NCBI GenBank assembly: GCA_024336345.1
Contig: JANFOG010000013.1
Coordinates: 248,001-312,000, forward strand
Direction of reading: 5' to 3'
Length of the DNA: 64,000 bases
Source of the DNA: Mariannaea sp. PMI_226
Taxonomy: Eukaryota > Ascomycota > Sordariomycetes > Hypocreales > Nectriaceae
In this document: piece by piece, positions 12,374 through 23,948 of the stretch
Position numbering within the stretch: position 1 is the stretch's first letter
Layout of the letters: each line of letters begins with the position of its first letter
Translations under genes and position numbers: made by a program
The notes under the pieces: generated by a model
The model's database searches: none
What the model saw: only the letters and a program-made list of their open reading frames with translations
Told to the model about the DNA's origin: nothing

Positions 12374-14980
12374 ATGCAACCGACACGGTCCCAACCGCCA
12401 CGCGGCCCTGGCAGTTTCGCTCCCCTCTCCACCAACTCCCCACATACCTCTCAGGCGTCCACTTCGTCTCGTCCAGCCTTGCGCCGCGTCGAGTCGTCCG
12501 GCAGCGAAGACGACGCCGACTCTATCGCGCCTCCGTCCATCACCATCCCCAAGTCGCGGCCAACGCAACAGCAACAATCGTCGTCGCCTGCGACCCCGAT
12601 TTACGCGCAGTTCACGAGCCATGCCAACTCGAGCAGCGCGAGCCTGCAGCAACACCATCACTACTCCCGACCCGCGGGCACTCGTGCCGTTACCCAGGGC
12701 TCTGGTACGCCGTTGCTCAAGGGACATTCTCGCAAACACTCTGCCACCCAGGGGCTCTTCGACTCTACTCTACCGTCGACGAGTAGCTCGAACCTCACAT
12801 CGCATGTCGGCATGGGTGGTCACTCCGGTCCGCCGTCAATAGCATCCTCTGCAGCCGCCGCTGCAGCCGCAGCTCAAGCAGCTGCCTCCGCCTCAGGAAT
12901 GTCCGCAAGCCAGATTGCTGCTCAGGCGGCTGTCATGTCCCATCAGAACAGCCAGCACAGTCGACATAGGTCTCAGACGGTGCCGTTTCCTGGTGACCCC
13001 AACGAAGGCGTTCGTCGAGGCAGTGGGAGCAAGGGTCCCCTGAGTCCACCAATGCTAAGCTTGACTGAAGCGAGCGCACCACGGGATAGCGGGTTTGGGA
13101 GCCATGGCAGTCACGCTGATCGATACGGGACTTCGCACTCGTCTGCCGCAACGGCCGCTGCAAATGTGGTCTTCCCACGATCCGGACACAATTCACCTCG
13201 AGGACCGCACTCCGTGTCGCCCCAGCCATACTCTCAGCCTCCTCCTCCTCCACCAGCATCAGAAAAGCCAAGGTCAGACAAGCCCAAGGTCAAGCTATTT
13301 TCCCGCCCAGCGAAAATCGGGACTAAGGGCGAAGCCAAAGAAAAACCACTCCCCAGCCCTGGCAAGATAGGCTCGGCGCTGTCCGTGCTCCAGCGCGGCA
13401 ACTTTAGCACCAGTAGTCTCGTTGAGCCGAGTAACCAATCCATGTACAACTTGAACAACTCTTCTTCGGCTACCATCCGGCCTATCGAGTCGCAAACGGA
13501 GGATGGAGGGAAGGGAAAAGAGAAGGAAAAGAAACATCATTTTCTTTCAAGGCAGAAACACAAGTTAAAGGATGAGTATCATCTGCCACTATCTTCAGCA
13601 GCGAGCAATTCGAGACCAACCGACCCAAACGCGCCAAACCCTCTTTATAACTTCAATGTTCCAGCAAGTCCTGGCCCCAATTCCTCAGGATTCGTCAAAG
13701 CCAAGAAGGAGAAGAAGCTCGCGGAACGTTCCGAGTCCAGGCTTGAGAGTGAGGGAAGCTTCAGCCTCCAGAGCGACTGGGGAGGCCCCAGCAGCCTGCC
13801 ATCGCTCTCCCAGATATCATCTATGTACGATCCCGTGGATCCTGGGAAGCTTGGCCTTCAGAATCATATGTCGCTGGACGATGCTTGGCCCTATCTCAAG
13901 GCAAAGCTCCTTGTAATCTTTGAGGGCGAGGATCTTCGACTGCCAGTTGAGGACTTCAATCGTGTTGTGCAGATGCATATTCAATGGTGTATGCACCGAA
14001 GATCGCCAAATGTAATGCTTGATGATTTACGAGATCTGCTCAACACTGGGTTCTCATCACTCGACCGGACACTGCGAAATACTCCAGAGGACCGTTTCAT
14101 CCCAACGCTGGTCGAACTCTGGATGTTCACCTTTACGTCTATCTTACCCTATATGCAAGCCGTCTTCTTGCCCCTTGATTTGGAAGTCTCTGGTACCGGC
14201 AGTCTCATGACAGCTGAGCAGGCCAGGGATTTTTGGGGTGGCATCTTGCAATTGAGTTCGTCGTCGCCGGACAGGCAAGCAAGAGTTACCCCCGCGGCCA
14301 CGGTTCTCGACGTCAGAAGGCTGGTCCTCACTGCGTACAGAGACATTGTCATCCTCCCTCGCTACGAAACACTTAAAACAATATTTTCTCGCCTATCCCT
14401 GGACTTCTTACCTTCGATGTTGGCGAACACGGCTCTGTCTTCACCTCCTGAAGCTGTCCTATCTGCCTCTCCTTCAGACTCCTTTAGCTTCGCTCGTCCC
14501 GGCACCGCCATGTCTCTCGACCCTTCAGTCGCATCGTATAACTCAACAAGCACGACTCTGCTAGGTGAAGGCTCTGCAGGTGGTCGAAGCCGCGCCATCA
14601 GCAATGTGAGCTTCGGCAGCCACGCGAGCGACGGCCAACCCCTCCGACCTTTCACGCCTTCTGGACTCCCCTCTCAATCTACACTTGGAAGTGTGCGTGA
14701 GCAACATCAGCAACAACATCAGCAGCAGAATGTCGTTGACGACTCCAAGCACGTTACTGACATGGTCGGTCGAATGCTGCAGTGTATGAGCGTGTTGTCT
14801 AGCCTTGGGGGAGTGGACGCTGGAGACCCAGACGATGGGGGCAACGACAAGATGGTCGAGCTATGCAAGATGCTCAAACTCAACTGGCTGGGACGTGGCC
14901 GAACGGGACGAAATCGTAGGGGCATTGTTGGTGGGAGAGTGAGGAGGGAAGAGCTGCGAGACGAGTTGCGGGTTGCTTAA
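12374..14980 (+). CDS. HbrB-like protein (Bit61/PRR5 relative), TORC2 subunit
   Basis: Intronless reading frame of 868 residues. The N-terminal half is Ser/Pro/Gln-rich and disordered, with a poly-Ala stretch near 157-170 and a proline run near 295. The conserved HbrB domain starts near residue 493 (LGLQNHMSLDDAWPYLKAKL) and runs to about 690. It includes MHRRSPNVMLDDLRDLLNTG, the block TPEDRFIPTLVELWMFTFTS, and LVLTAYRDIVILPRYETLK. Members are yeast Bit61/Bit2 and mammalian PRR5/Protor, accessory subunits of TOR complex 2, which controls actin and membrane lipid balance. The Aspergillus gene hbrB was found through a hyperbranching mutant. The family is clear; the detailed role in this organism is inferred. 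Confidence 0.88.
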   Translation: MQPTRSQPPRGPGSFAPLSTNSPHTSQASTSSRPALRRVESSGSEDDADSIAPPSITIPKSRPTQQQQSSSPATPIYAQFTSHANSSSASLQQHHHYSRPAGTRAVTQGSGTPLLKGHSRKHSATQGLFDSTLPSTSSSNLTSHVGMGGHSGPPSIASSAAAAAAAAQAAASASGMSASQIAAQAAVMSHQNSQHSRHRSQTVPFPGDPNEGVRRGSGSKGPLSPPMLSLTEASAPRDSGFGSHGSHADRYGTSHSSAATAAANVVFPRSGHNSPRGPHSVSPQPYSQPPPPPPASEKPRSDKPKVKLFSRPAKIGTKGEAKEKPLPSPGKIGSALSVLQRGNFSTSSLVEPSNQSMYNLNNSSSATIRPIESQTEDGGKGKEKEKKHHFLSRQKHKLKDEYHLPLSSAASNSRPTDPNAPNPLYNFNVPASPGPNSSGFVKAKKEKKLAERSESRLESEGSFSLQSDWGGPSSLPSLSQISSMYDPVDPGKLGLQNHMSLDDAWPYLKAKLLVIFEGEDLRLPVEDFNRVVQMHIQWCMHRRSPNVMLDDLRDLLNTGFSSLDRTLRNTPEDRFIPTLVELWMFTFTSILPYMQAVFLPLDLEVSGTGSLMTAEQARDFWGGILQLSSSSPDRQARVTPAATVLDVRRLVLTAYRDIVILPRYETLKTIFSRLSLDFLPSMLANTALSSPPEAVLSASPSDSFSFARPGTAMSLDPSVASYNSTSTTLLGEGSAGGRSRAISNVSFGSHASDGQPLRPFTPSGLPSQSTLGSVREQHQQQHQQQNVVDDSKHVTDMVGRMLQCMSVLSSLGGVDAGDPDDGGNDKMVELCKMLKLNWLGRGRTGRNRRGIVGGRVRREELRDELRVA

Positions 14981-17399
14981 AACTTGCTTATGAACTCGAC
15001 TGATGCGGCGGACATTTATGAAGGATCTCTGCATTCTGCATTTATATGGATTGAATCGTGGATGAGAAATGGCGTTTTGGATCAATGGCTTGTATGGCCG
15101 AGAAGCAGCCGGCTTAGAAACAACATGATACTTTACCATACCCAAATATATCTCGACATGACAAGTAACTTAATTGTCTTCATCACTTCTTGCTTGACCT
15201 GATTCCATTGCCCAGCATCCCAACATAATTCAAATGCTAGTTCCGACGTGAGAACGACAGCCCACACTCTTCACCAGCGCCGCAGAACCTCACACATTGG
15301 ATGATCACGAAGGCACAGGCAGTTCATAGCAAAAAAGAAAATTTAAAATTAAGTATATTATTCATTACACTATGCCGTCAAGGCATGAAAATGCACTAGA
15401 AAAAAAAAATCTTCACCCAGTTAGCGCGGTCCTCATACTAGAACTTTTATAACAAAGGTGAGAAAGGGGAATGTGATAAGACATCCAAGGAAGTATAAAC
15501 CCTCATCTGTCCCAAAAAGGCTCGAATGGAACTCGAGTGGAAACTGCGAATGCGATGGAAAATTTCATCATCTCACATGTGGCTTCGTTTGCTAACGAAG
15601 AGAAGAAGAAAGAATATCTTACTTACAAATGATACGTCACAAACACCGTTGAGCTATTGTTAGTAGTTGCGAGTGGGTCTGGTAGCAGAAAATGTGGAAG
15701 AGAAAAATCTGTAGGCAACGACTGTTAGCGAAGCTGCATACACCAGAGATAATCTCAAAAAGAGTTGTGATGGTGTGTAGTCAGACAAGATACTGGCAAG
15801 TAACAGGCCTAGGGCCCGAACAGAACTGAACTTCTTCATGGTCGATTCGGTTGGGAAAAGAAGACTTGTTTACAAGTGTCATCATGAAAAGGGGTGGTTT
15901 GGGTGAGAGCTGCAGGAGCAAGGGGTGAAGAGTTGGTGTCTTACCATCAATTTGGAGCATTCGTTTGAGGTTGCATGCGCCTTGGAACATCCCAACACGC
16001 CAGACCCAAGCGCGTTTGCCGTCCGAGCAATTCTGCGCGATCCCGTCCGCCCTTCGCCGCTCCCAAAATGACGAAGCTTGAAATTCGCAAAAGGCAGACT
16101 GAGAGATCTGCAGTGTCCCAATCAGGCTCACGCAAGGTCCAGAGCAATGGAGGAAAGTTGAAAGGTATACTGTTGAAGGAAAAAAGAATTGAGGCTCAAA
16201 GCGAGAGAAGATATATTGCACAACAGTGCTAGCAAATTTTTTCTGTCAAGATAGCGCACTGTGCAAAGTCACATGATTCAGACCCACGAAGATGAGATTA
16301 CGTTTGGCTGCCGCCAGCAAGCTAGTGCCGTGTGCCGCGTTAAATGCATGGCAATGTCTCACCCAGGGTGGCCCCAGTGAGCCGTGTCGCTGGATGCGGG
16401 TTTACGCACCACCTTTGACTACTCCGGTCTCCGTGTGTGTGTACAAGAAAACGGCATGTCGGAAAAAGATGTGGCGCAGGGGCAGGCAAGGGGATTGCGA
16501 CAGTGATAGGCTAGGCAGTCAATTCGCGTTTGTGACTTGATGCCTGACTTTTTTTTTTTCCCTCTTTTGTTTGTTTTATCAACAGAGGTATTTTGTAAAC
16601 CTGCACGAGATAGTTGGTCGATATGCAGATATGGTGTCATCTACCTGAAGCGTTTGAATATTAGGCGATGTTAATGAAGAGAAGGCGACACAAGATTAAT
16701 GAAACAAATGAACAATACGAGCATAGGGCTCCATCGATTCATTTGCACGGACGTGCGATATTCCGCCCGACTATATGGCTTCTGAAGGACGTCCCAGCAC
16801 TTTGGGAACCGGATCTGTCAATCAAAGCCAGCGAGGTCTGTACTCCGCCCCATGTCCGGAGTACTCCGTAATTATGCAATTATTCATTGGGGAAAACCCT
16901 TCTGAACGCGCCTTCGAAGGCACACGTTAACACCATGTTGGGTATCGCCGCGTGCTAGGGTCCTCTCTGAGATTGGTTAGGGGTAAGGGTGCCTCGATAT
17001 AGGAATTTTTCATGATAGGGTTTAATTGAAATTTAAGGGACCCAGCCACTCACTTGCAGTTGACAAAATTAACGGAGCAGTCCTATGTGGTAGCACGGCA
17101 TTGGATATGTCCTGCCTATTTTTGTGGATAGAGTTTCGAGAAGCCACACATGTATCGGATAATCGCATAGTAATTTCACTCTAAGCGGATCCGCGGCCCG
17201 TCCTGTATCAGAGTCGCAGCCACAGCAAGTTGATTGCTCTAGATTCTGCTGGCAATCCTCGCACTCTCGTCGATTCGCTCGCCCAAGATCCGCATATCCA
17301 CCCAACGACGCCCTGAGAGCCCATGACCCACGGTCCTCGACCCACGAAACCGGACGCAAGCAAGTGAGTGCCACAGAAGAGGAAACGAGTGCCCCCCAA
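14981..17399. other. Intergenic, no gene seen
   Basis: This contains the HbrB 3' side and then about 2 kb without a credible gene. Overlapping frames of up to 146 codons occur on both strands at 15780-16230, but they lack domain content and splice logic. There is no tRNA or transposon signature. Confidence 0.55.
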
Positions 17400-18788
17400 C
17401 TCTCAAGGCTGGCTGATTGATTGATTCTATCCCGCTCTCTCTCTCAATCGGCAGTCTCGTCGTTGCCTTCTGTCAGTTGGCTTTGCTTTTTGCTTTTCGG
17501 CTGGGGAAACTTGAGGCAAACTCACCTTTTTTTTCTTCTCGCTGTAGTGTGGCCGACTTTTCGACTATCTCCGATATCCTTTAAATAACTACGCCCTTCT
17601 CCCTTTTTGCCCCTCTGCCATTTTAATCTGGTAGTTTTCTCAAACCCAGGTTCCGGCCGGCGACGCCTCAGTCTGCCGATTTGCTTCCATCGACTCTCGG
17701 CTCTTCTCCCCTTTCCCACACCTTCTATAACCCCCCCTTACTGTACTTTTACCTACTAATCGACTGTGCCCAACGCTTGGCTCCGCCCCATCTTCCTGAT
17801 CTCCCTTCCCCCCCCCGGACGTCTTCCCTTTCCGTTTGCCTTGCGGACCGTCACGAAAAAAAGTGTATCTAGGTCGTTTTGTTCGCTGTTTGTTGTTGTT
17901 GGCGTCGCTATTGCTGTCACTGCTGTCGCATCTCAACTACAGGTTCATAGACCCGACAAGCGCGCGGGAAAAATTCATCTACCGCGGACCCCCGGCCAGT
18001 CCTGTCTCTCTGTCTGCGAGCGGATCATCCTTCAAGTGACATCGCACCCAACCCAGTCACGGCCTGGCCCACGCCTCCGCCGACGCCTACTGTACGCCCA
18101 CTCTATTAGTCTCTCTTCCCACACGGCACACGCCTCCGCCATCTCCTGGAGGGTTTTCCGACAATCCGTCTCTTCTACCAATTCGCATCGCCTGAATCAA
18201 TCCGCAACGTCCCATTGCAGGCAAGAAGAAGAGTCGTCTTCACGCTCGCTTTCCGCCGCCCTCGCCTTGTCGTGCTGGCAGGCCTTCGCTCCTGGCGGAC
18301 CCAAAAATCCTAGTGTGGCGTGCCACTTGCCCCATCCCTCACGTCGTTCGCTAGCCGTCTGAGTTGGAAGTCTTCTTCGCCTCCCCCATCCGCCTGACTG
18401 TTTCCATCGCGAAGCAAACCCACCACACAACTCAAACGCAAGCGTCATTGCAGATGACTCGCCGCCATACTTGCGCGTAACCGCCAGTCATTTTGATAGA
18501 ACGAGTCGACTTTTCTGCACATCTTTTTCCTTCCTCTCTGCGACTGCTCCGCGTCTCGTTCGACTGTTATCGCATTGGGCACTCCTCCAACCCTGTCCCA
18601 TCCCGTCGCGACACGCGAAAAGGATAGTACATCACCACAACCCACAACCACCACCGCCCAAGGTCCTCCTTACCCGCATCCACGCCTGTCTTTCCGCCAT
18701 CGCGAGCCCCCGACGCATGCTTATGCAATAGTATTTCATCGCGACTGTCGATATCCACCCGGGTGGATAGTCGACCTCGATTACAGAC
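17400..18788 (+). promoter_or_regulatory. Long CT-rich leader/promoter of the LDB-type regulator
   Basis: Almost 1.4 kb of strongly pyrimidine-rich sequence precedes the ATG at 18789. Repeated TCTCTC/CCTTTC tracts occur near 17430, 17580, 17700, 18100 and 18530. Many upstream ATGs are present, so if this is transcribed it would be a uORF-rich leader. Open frames inside it, the longest 198 codons at 17766-18362, have biased composition and no domains. Long leaders of this kind are known for fungal developmental regulators; the transcription start here is inferred, not seen. Confidence 0.4.
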
Positions 18789-19539
18789 ATGATGGCAACT
18801 AGTATGGGACCAAACTTCTCGGGGCATCCCGCCAACATGGGACATCCAGGTGTCGCTGGCCACCCCGGGATGGCTCCTGGCATGCCTCATAACCCTCAAC
18901 AAGGTGCACCCGCTGGAGGTATGCCTCATCAGTTCGGTGGCCCCATGGCTGTCACAGCTGCCCCAGGACAGGTAAACCCTGCTCTGATGGGAGCGATGCC
19001 ACCGGGCGCGAACCCAAATGCTCACGCCTTACAACATTTGAGCCCTGCCCAGCAGCAGCAAATGTTTCAGCAGCAGCAGCAATTGCAGAATCAATGTACG
19101 CTTTCAAAACTCTTGCGGCCAATCCGCGCTTGATCCATATTCCAGCGACCACATACTGACCATATCTTCTTTTCTTAGTCAACAATCCAAACACTATGGC
19201 CGCCATGCGGCAACAGCAGCAACTTCTCCATCACCAACAACAAGCGAGACAAGCCTTGATGGCGCAACAAGCCGCTTTCCAGGCAAATATGCAGGGTGGT
19301 GTGAATGGCATGCAAATGGGCATGCAGCTAAATCAACTCAGTCCCCAGCAGATTCATCAGCTTAGGCAGGCTGGTCGACTTGGTCCGGTAAGTTCATTCT
19401 TTCAGCGGAGTACTCCAATGGGTTCCCCGTAACTGACAGGTATCTTTACAAGGCACATCCTCAAGCACAAGCCATGATGGCTCAACAGCTCGCGCTCCAG
19501 CAGCAGCAACAACAGCAAGCGCAACAGCAGGCTGCGGTC

Positions 19540-19574
<35 letters not shown>

Positions 19575-21510
19575 ACAACAACAACAGCAACAACAACAGC
19601 AAGCGCAGCAGCAACAACAGCAAGCGCAGCAGCAACAACAGCAGCAGCAGCAGCAAGCTGCTCATGCCCAACAAATGCAAGGGGGACCCAACCCTGGCCA
19701 GCCAATGCCGATGAACGCTCAAGGAATGCCGAATATGCAGCAGAGCCAGATGGCAGCGGCCCTCCAGAATCAGATGGCCAATCAACAAGGTCAACAACCC
19801 CAAGGACAGCCTCAACCACAACCCCAGCCACAGCCACAGCAACCCGGTCAGCAGCCCCAGCAGACGCCGCAGCCTTCTCAGGCCGGCACTCCGGCCCCTA
19901 CTGGACCACAGACACCTGCTCAGACACCTGCTTCAACCCCAGCCCAGCCAAATCAGATGTCCGTCGGCCAGAACCAACCACAGGGGGCCCAGACTCCCGC
20001 TCAACCCCAGCCCCAAGCTCAACCGCAGAATCAGAATCAACCTACACCTCAAAGCCAGCCTCAAATGACGGCAGCGGCGCAACACGCGCAGCAACAGCTT
20101 GCGCTGACGAATTCATTGATGCAGCAACAGCAGCAACAGCAACAGCAACAACAACAGCGGAGGGAAGGCATGAAGGGACAATGTCTACTACGACTTATGC
20201 AGTTTGCTGAGCATCTGAGTGGATTCCCGGTATGATTGCTCACACTTCATTGATGGTCTATGCTCCACTTACTGACTATGAAATTTGTAGGGACCGAGGG
20301 GTCGCGACGATCTTTCATATTGGATGAATTTCGTTGTTCGCTTCTTTTCTCCGAATGGTGTTTTCCGGCACTCTCTACATATCGCCGATGCCGAGGACAC
20401 GACCGACAAGCAATACGAAATCCCATACCCCGCCATTGCACGATACTTCCACACCCATTTTGGTGGTGGTGTAAGAAATATGCAGCTGATTATGGATAAG
20501 GGCACCACAGATCGTCCTTTGCCTGGGGACTGCCACTGCATCGAGAACTCCAAAGCCAGCCTTGTGTACTGGTTCGAGACGGGGTCACATGTATGTCTCA
20601 GAAATGAAGCCAAACGATCCAAGCTAACAAGGTATACAGTTGGTGGCCACTGGCACATTACGAGCACAGTTCGATGCCGAGCAGAAGATTGAACTATTCG
20701 AGTTTTTGACGACCGGACACGAAGAATACATCTCACGCAAGCAAGTCATCGACGCCGCGAAGCCCGCTCACAATTGGATGAAGGATTGGCACAAGGTGAA
20801 CTCACAGGATGGGAAGAACTCTCCCGAGATCTCCAAGAAGGGCAAGGGTCGACAGCTCAAGTCGCCGCAAATTGCACCGCCGGAGGTGCTTGTGGACCTC
20901 CCAGATTCTGCGGTGAACAGCAAGGGAGTCACGGAAGGGGTCTTTCAGTTTCTCGAGGTGAGAACGATGATCCATAACTTTTGCAGAGGCAGATGTACTA
21001 ACACTTACGGCGCAGATCGTTGAGGTAATGGGGCAGATGAACGCTTTGTTTGGGTTCTGCCATTCCAACCCAGGCCTGGGCCCTTACTCGGCGCTGGATC
21101 AGTACGTCTCGACAAATATTAGCAATGTTCCCCAGCCAGTGAATGGACAACCAATGCCTCAAGGAGGTCCCCGGACTCCCAGTTTCGGACAATTCCCCAT
21201 AGGAGCAAGCCCCGCCGCAGCCCACATGAACCTACCAGGCTCTCCTCACATCGGCAGCCCAGCGCCTGGTCATATGCAGGCCCCTGCGATGCAGATGCAG
21301 CAGAGCCAGCAAGGTACAGGATCCAGCGGGCCCAGCGCCAACACCTCTCCAGCCTCGAACAAGCGACGACGTCCCTCAGGGGTCAAGACTGAGGATGATG
21401 GATCTGGAGCGCCCACACCTGGAGGCGCTGGTCAGATGAACGGAATGGCTCGAGGAACCAAACCGCCGACACCGCGATTGACGAAACGAGTCAAAGGCAA
21501 CCCGGCTTAA
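18789..21510 (+). CDS. LIM-domain-binding (LDB/SEUSS-like) transcriptional co-regulator
   Basis: Six exons: 18789-19095, 19179-19387, 19453-20229, 20291-20590, 20640-20957 and 21016-21510; 801 residues. The N-terminus is Gly/Met/His-rich and is followed by two poly-Gln zones (exon 3). The conserved LIM-bind domain covers about residues 410-640: MKGQCLLRLMQFAEHLSGF, then DDLSYWMNFVVRFFSPNG, then YPAIARYFHTHFGGGV, then GHEEYISRKQVI. The tail has a basic NKRRRPSG cluster near residue 753, likely a nuclear signal. LDB1/Chip/SEUSS proteins dimerise and bridge DNA-binding factors. A Magnaporthe relative, MoLDB1, is reported to affect conidiation and virulence. A second in-frame ATG lies directly after the first. 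Confidence 0.9.
19498..19656 (+). repeat. CAG/CAA poly-glutamine tract 1
   Basis: About 53 codons of CAG/CAA encode near-continuous Gln, broken by single Ala, Val or similar residues, inside exon 3 of the LDB-type gene. Mixed CAG and CAA codons limit replication slippage, which suggests the tract is maintained as protein rather than being a recent expansion. Confidence 0.9.
20122..20157 (+). repeat. CAG/CAA poly-glutamine tract 2
   Basis: Twelve uninterrupted Gln codons (mixed CAG/CAA) sit immediately before the RREGMKGQCLL start of the LIM-bind domain in the same exon. Confidence 0.9.
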
Positions 21511-23021
21511 TGGGAATTACTGGTTCCCCGGATACGCGTCTAAAATTCCCTGATACCGACTTATGCCTCTTTTTATATTGTTGCTCATTTTTATTGCATG
21601 GCGGCGTCTATTGCTCGGTTTTGTCGGGTTTGGATTTGGAAAATGACTCGGGGCGGGAAGAACGGGAAGCAACTTTTGAAAGGAATTGATCGCCAGATGG
21701 CGTGTGAACCTCGCTCCCCTCCCCCTGAGGGAACGCTGGCAAGAAGTTTTTGTTGCTAAGAAGTGGTTGAAAGAGAGATGCTTAGGACACGACCAGTGAG
21801 GCACAACTGATGGTTATGCACGGACGGCCAGTTCTTGCGAGGCGTTTCAGGATTTCGCTCTCGGTTTCTAGCATCAGAGCGTGGGTGTCTTGGACTCGTA
21901 GTCGATTTGTTGGCAATACGTGACCGGCAGCTCTAGGAACCGCAGAAACAAATGCTAATAGCGAGGAGAAGGAAATCGGGGGGATGGTGCAGGGCGTCCG
22001 TCAACTTAATTCTTGGGTAACGGGTTGACTGTTACTCGTGTACGACTACCATGGCTCACGGCTCAGGGGTTAGCGTCGAAGCCTTGATTTTATTTTACTC
22101 TTTTTTTGCATTTATCTGTTTCTCTACTTCTTGTTTATTTGGGCCGTTGCTGCTTGTTGGTCCTATTCTCGAAAAAGAGACCCGCAAGAAATGTGGTGGT
22201 TTGATTGTGTATTGAAGAGGAGAGAGAGTGCATAGTTGGAAACGTGGCGGTTACGGCTGCTACTGATTTTATATTGATGCGATTATACAGAGATGAAAGA
22301 CGGAACAGAAGATGAACGGCGATGGTGTTGGAGCTTACTTGTGAGCAGTCTTCGGCGTGTGGAACATGATGGACATTGTTGCTTTTTATTGTTTTTGTTT
22401 TTTATTTTTATTTTTGCCTCTTTCACATTATACCTAGGTTCTCATCTTTTTGATTACGGGCTTGTGTTGGTCGGGGGTTGTGGAAAGACACAGGGAGACG
22501 CACCATTGGTTAAGGGAGAGAGGATTTTGCATAGGAGCAGTTACTGTTTCAATAACTATTTCAACTATTTCAGACATGCCCCTTGATCCATGTGCTGTGT
22601 GTGCCCTGTCGATACATGCGCTGAAGTCTACTGATGCTTTTCGTTCTTTCTTTTTGTCCTTTCCCCCATAGCCGGGTGTCATTCTCCGTCCCGTTTGTAA
22701 AGCCGCTCTCTGAAGTTTTCCCTGAGGAGCCATTAGGAGAGAACTCGGAAGACATGGCTGAAGAGGAAACAAGTTGATGACAGTTGCAAACTAAATATAC
22801 GGTCTTAGAAGCTATTCGTTGATTCGATACACTATCAGTCATGTCTTAGAAGAACGAGAATCGACCAGTCCAATCCCTATTTACTCCCGGGGTCGACCCT
22901 TCACGTCGATCGAGATTGATTGTTTCGTTCATTTGGAGGAGGGTTTTTTTTTCTTTTTCGACTTCCTACTTTGTTACCAAATGTAATCGGCCCAAGCCTT
23001 CTTGGGTTTGGTTAATCCCAA
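21511..23021. other. Intergenic between convergent genes
   Basis: The region lies between two converging stop codons and holds presumed 3' UTRs. T-rich stretches are present (22085-22140 and 22380-22430). No gene is supported. Confidence 0.5.
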
Positions 23022-23948
23022 TCACTCGCATCGCCTCTCCTCGGCTGCCTTGCGGATGCTGCTGAACAACCATCCGTAACCGCCCAGCTTCTTTGGGCCT
23101 GTGACAGGAATAGTAGCAGCAGCAGAAGCAGCAGTCGAAACAGTAGCATTATGGACTGCCTCACCGCGAATTGCAAGGTAGGACTTGAGTGCACCGTTGG
23201 AGGCTGCCATCATCTCGCGAAGCAGAAACCACTCGGACTCGGAGCGGCTGAGAAGGTCGGTCTTAGTGATTGGGTTGCGGTAGTGCCAGTCCTCGTCGTC
23301 TTCGCCCAGAGGTAAGATGTCGCCCCGGAAGGTCCAGTAGAGCGTTGCAGCGATGAGCTTGGGACGGCGGACCGGGATGGTGGTGCGGGAACGGCACTGG
23401 GCGAGGCTTAGCTCGGCGTTGTGGGAGGACGAAGTGCCACAGGCAGAGAAGTTGCTGCTGCTGCTGTTGCTACTGTTGCTGTGGTTGTTGCCATCGATGC
23501 CGCCGCCGCCAATATCATCTACGATTGTATTGGTGGTTGTAGGTGGTGCAGAGGGTGGAAGATGCATGCGTAAGAGGCTGAGCAGCTTTGCCTTGCTTGC
23601 GTCAACGGGGACGCGAAATGGCGTGGTCTGGACTTCCCAGGGGTGAGTGAGCATGTTGTCATTTGTGCTGGCCTCGTCGTAGACGACGAGCTCAAACTCG
23701 AGGAACTTGGGCCCCTGGTCGAACAGCTGCACTTGCGCCTGCAACGGGGCCAATGCCGTCACCGCTGTTGCCCTTGCTGTATCCGGTGAGACAGGATAAG
23801 AAGAAGCAGCTGACGACGCTCGAGGATGAAGACGGTGAGGAGAAGGGGGGATAAGGGGCATCACCTGCGAGCGGGCTACGGGCGAGAAGGGCTTGGACCT
23901 GGTGGAGTGGTGCCGGAAGGGCTCTTCGGCGGTGATACAGAGATCCAT
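23022..23948 (-). CDS. Conserved-looking fungal protein of unknown function
   Basis: Single exon, 308 residues; I do not recognise the family. The first 60 residues are Pro/Ser/His-rich and disordered. Then comes an ordered block, GPKFLEFELVVYDEASTNDN, followed by HPWEVQTTPFRVPVD. A Gly/Asn/Ser-rich loop lies near residues 142-175. A second ordered block follows, RRPKLIAATLYWTFRGDILP then ESEWFLLREMMAASNGALK, and the tail is GPKKLGGYGWLFSSIRKAAE. There is no signal peptide or membrane segment. The two ordered blocks split by a simple-sequence loop suggest one small soluble domain with a species-specific insert. Coding is supported by length, by the balanced composition of the ordered blocks and by the absence of better alternatives on the other strand. 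Confidence 0.65.
   Translation of the reverse strand: MDLCITAEEPFRHHSTRSKPFSPVARSQVMPLIPPSPHRLHPRASSAASSYPVSPDTARATAVTALAPLQAQVQLFDQGPKFLEFELVVYDEASTNDNMLTHPWEVQTTPFRVPVDASKAKLLSLLRMHLPPSAPPTTTNTIVDDIGGGGIDGNNHSNSSNSSSSNFSACGTSSSHNAELSLAQCRSRTTIPVRRPKLIAATLYWTFRGDILPLGEDDEDWHYRNPITKTDLLSRSESEWFLLREMMAASNGALKSYLAIRGEAVHNATVSTAASAAATIPVTGPKKLGGYGWLFSSIRKAAEERRCE

Noticed and set aside
16090..16140. CTGAGA-containing stretch resembling the core of a TPP riboswitch
   Set aside because: The paired helices and the second conserved loop are missing, and no thiamine gene is nearby.
15781..16232. Overlapping frames on both strands after the HbrB gene
   Set aside because: Mutually antisense, no domains and no promoter context.
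17766..18362. 198-codon open frame upstream of the LDB-type gene
   Set aside because: Composition follows the CT-rich leader, there is no domain, and other frames are similarly open; more likely part of the leader or promoter.
19394..19842. Antisense frames rich in Leu or Ala/Val opposite the poly-Gln tract
   Set aside because: Simple complement of CAG/CAA repeats, not a gene.
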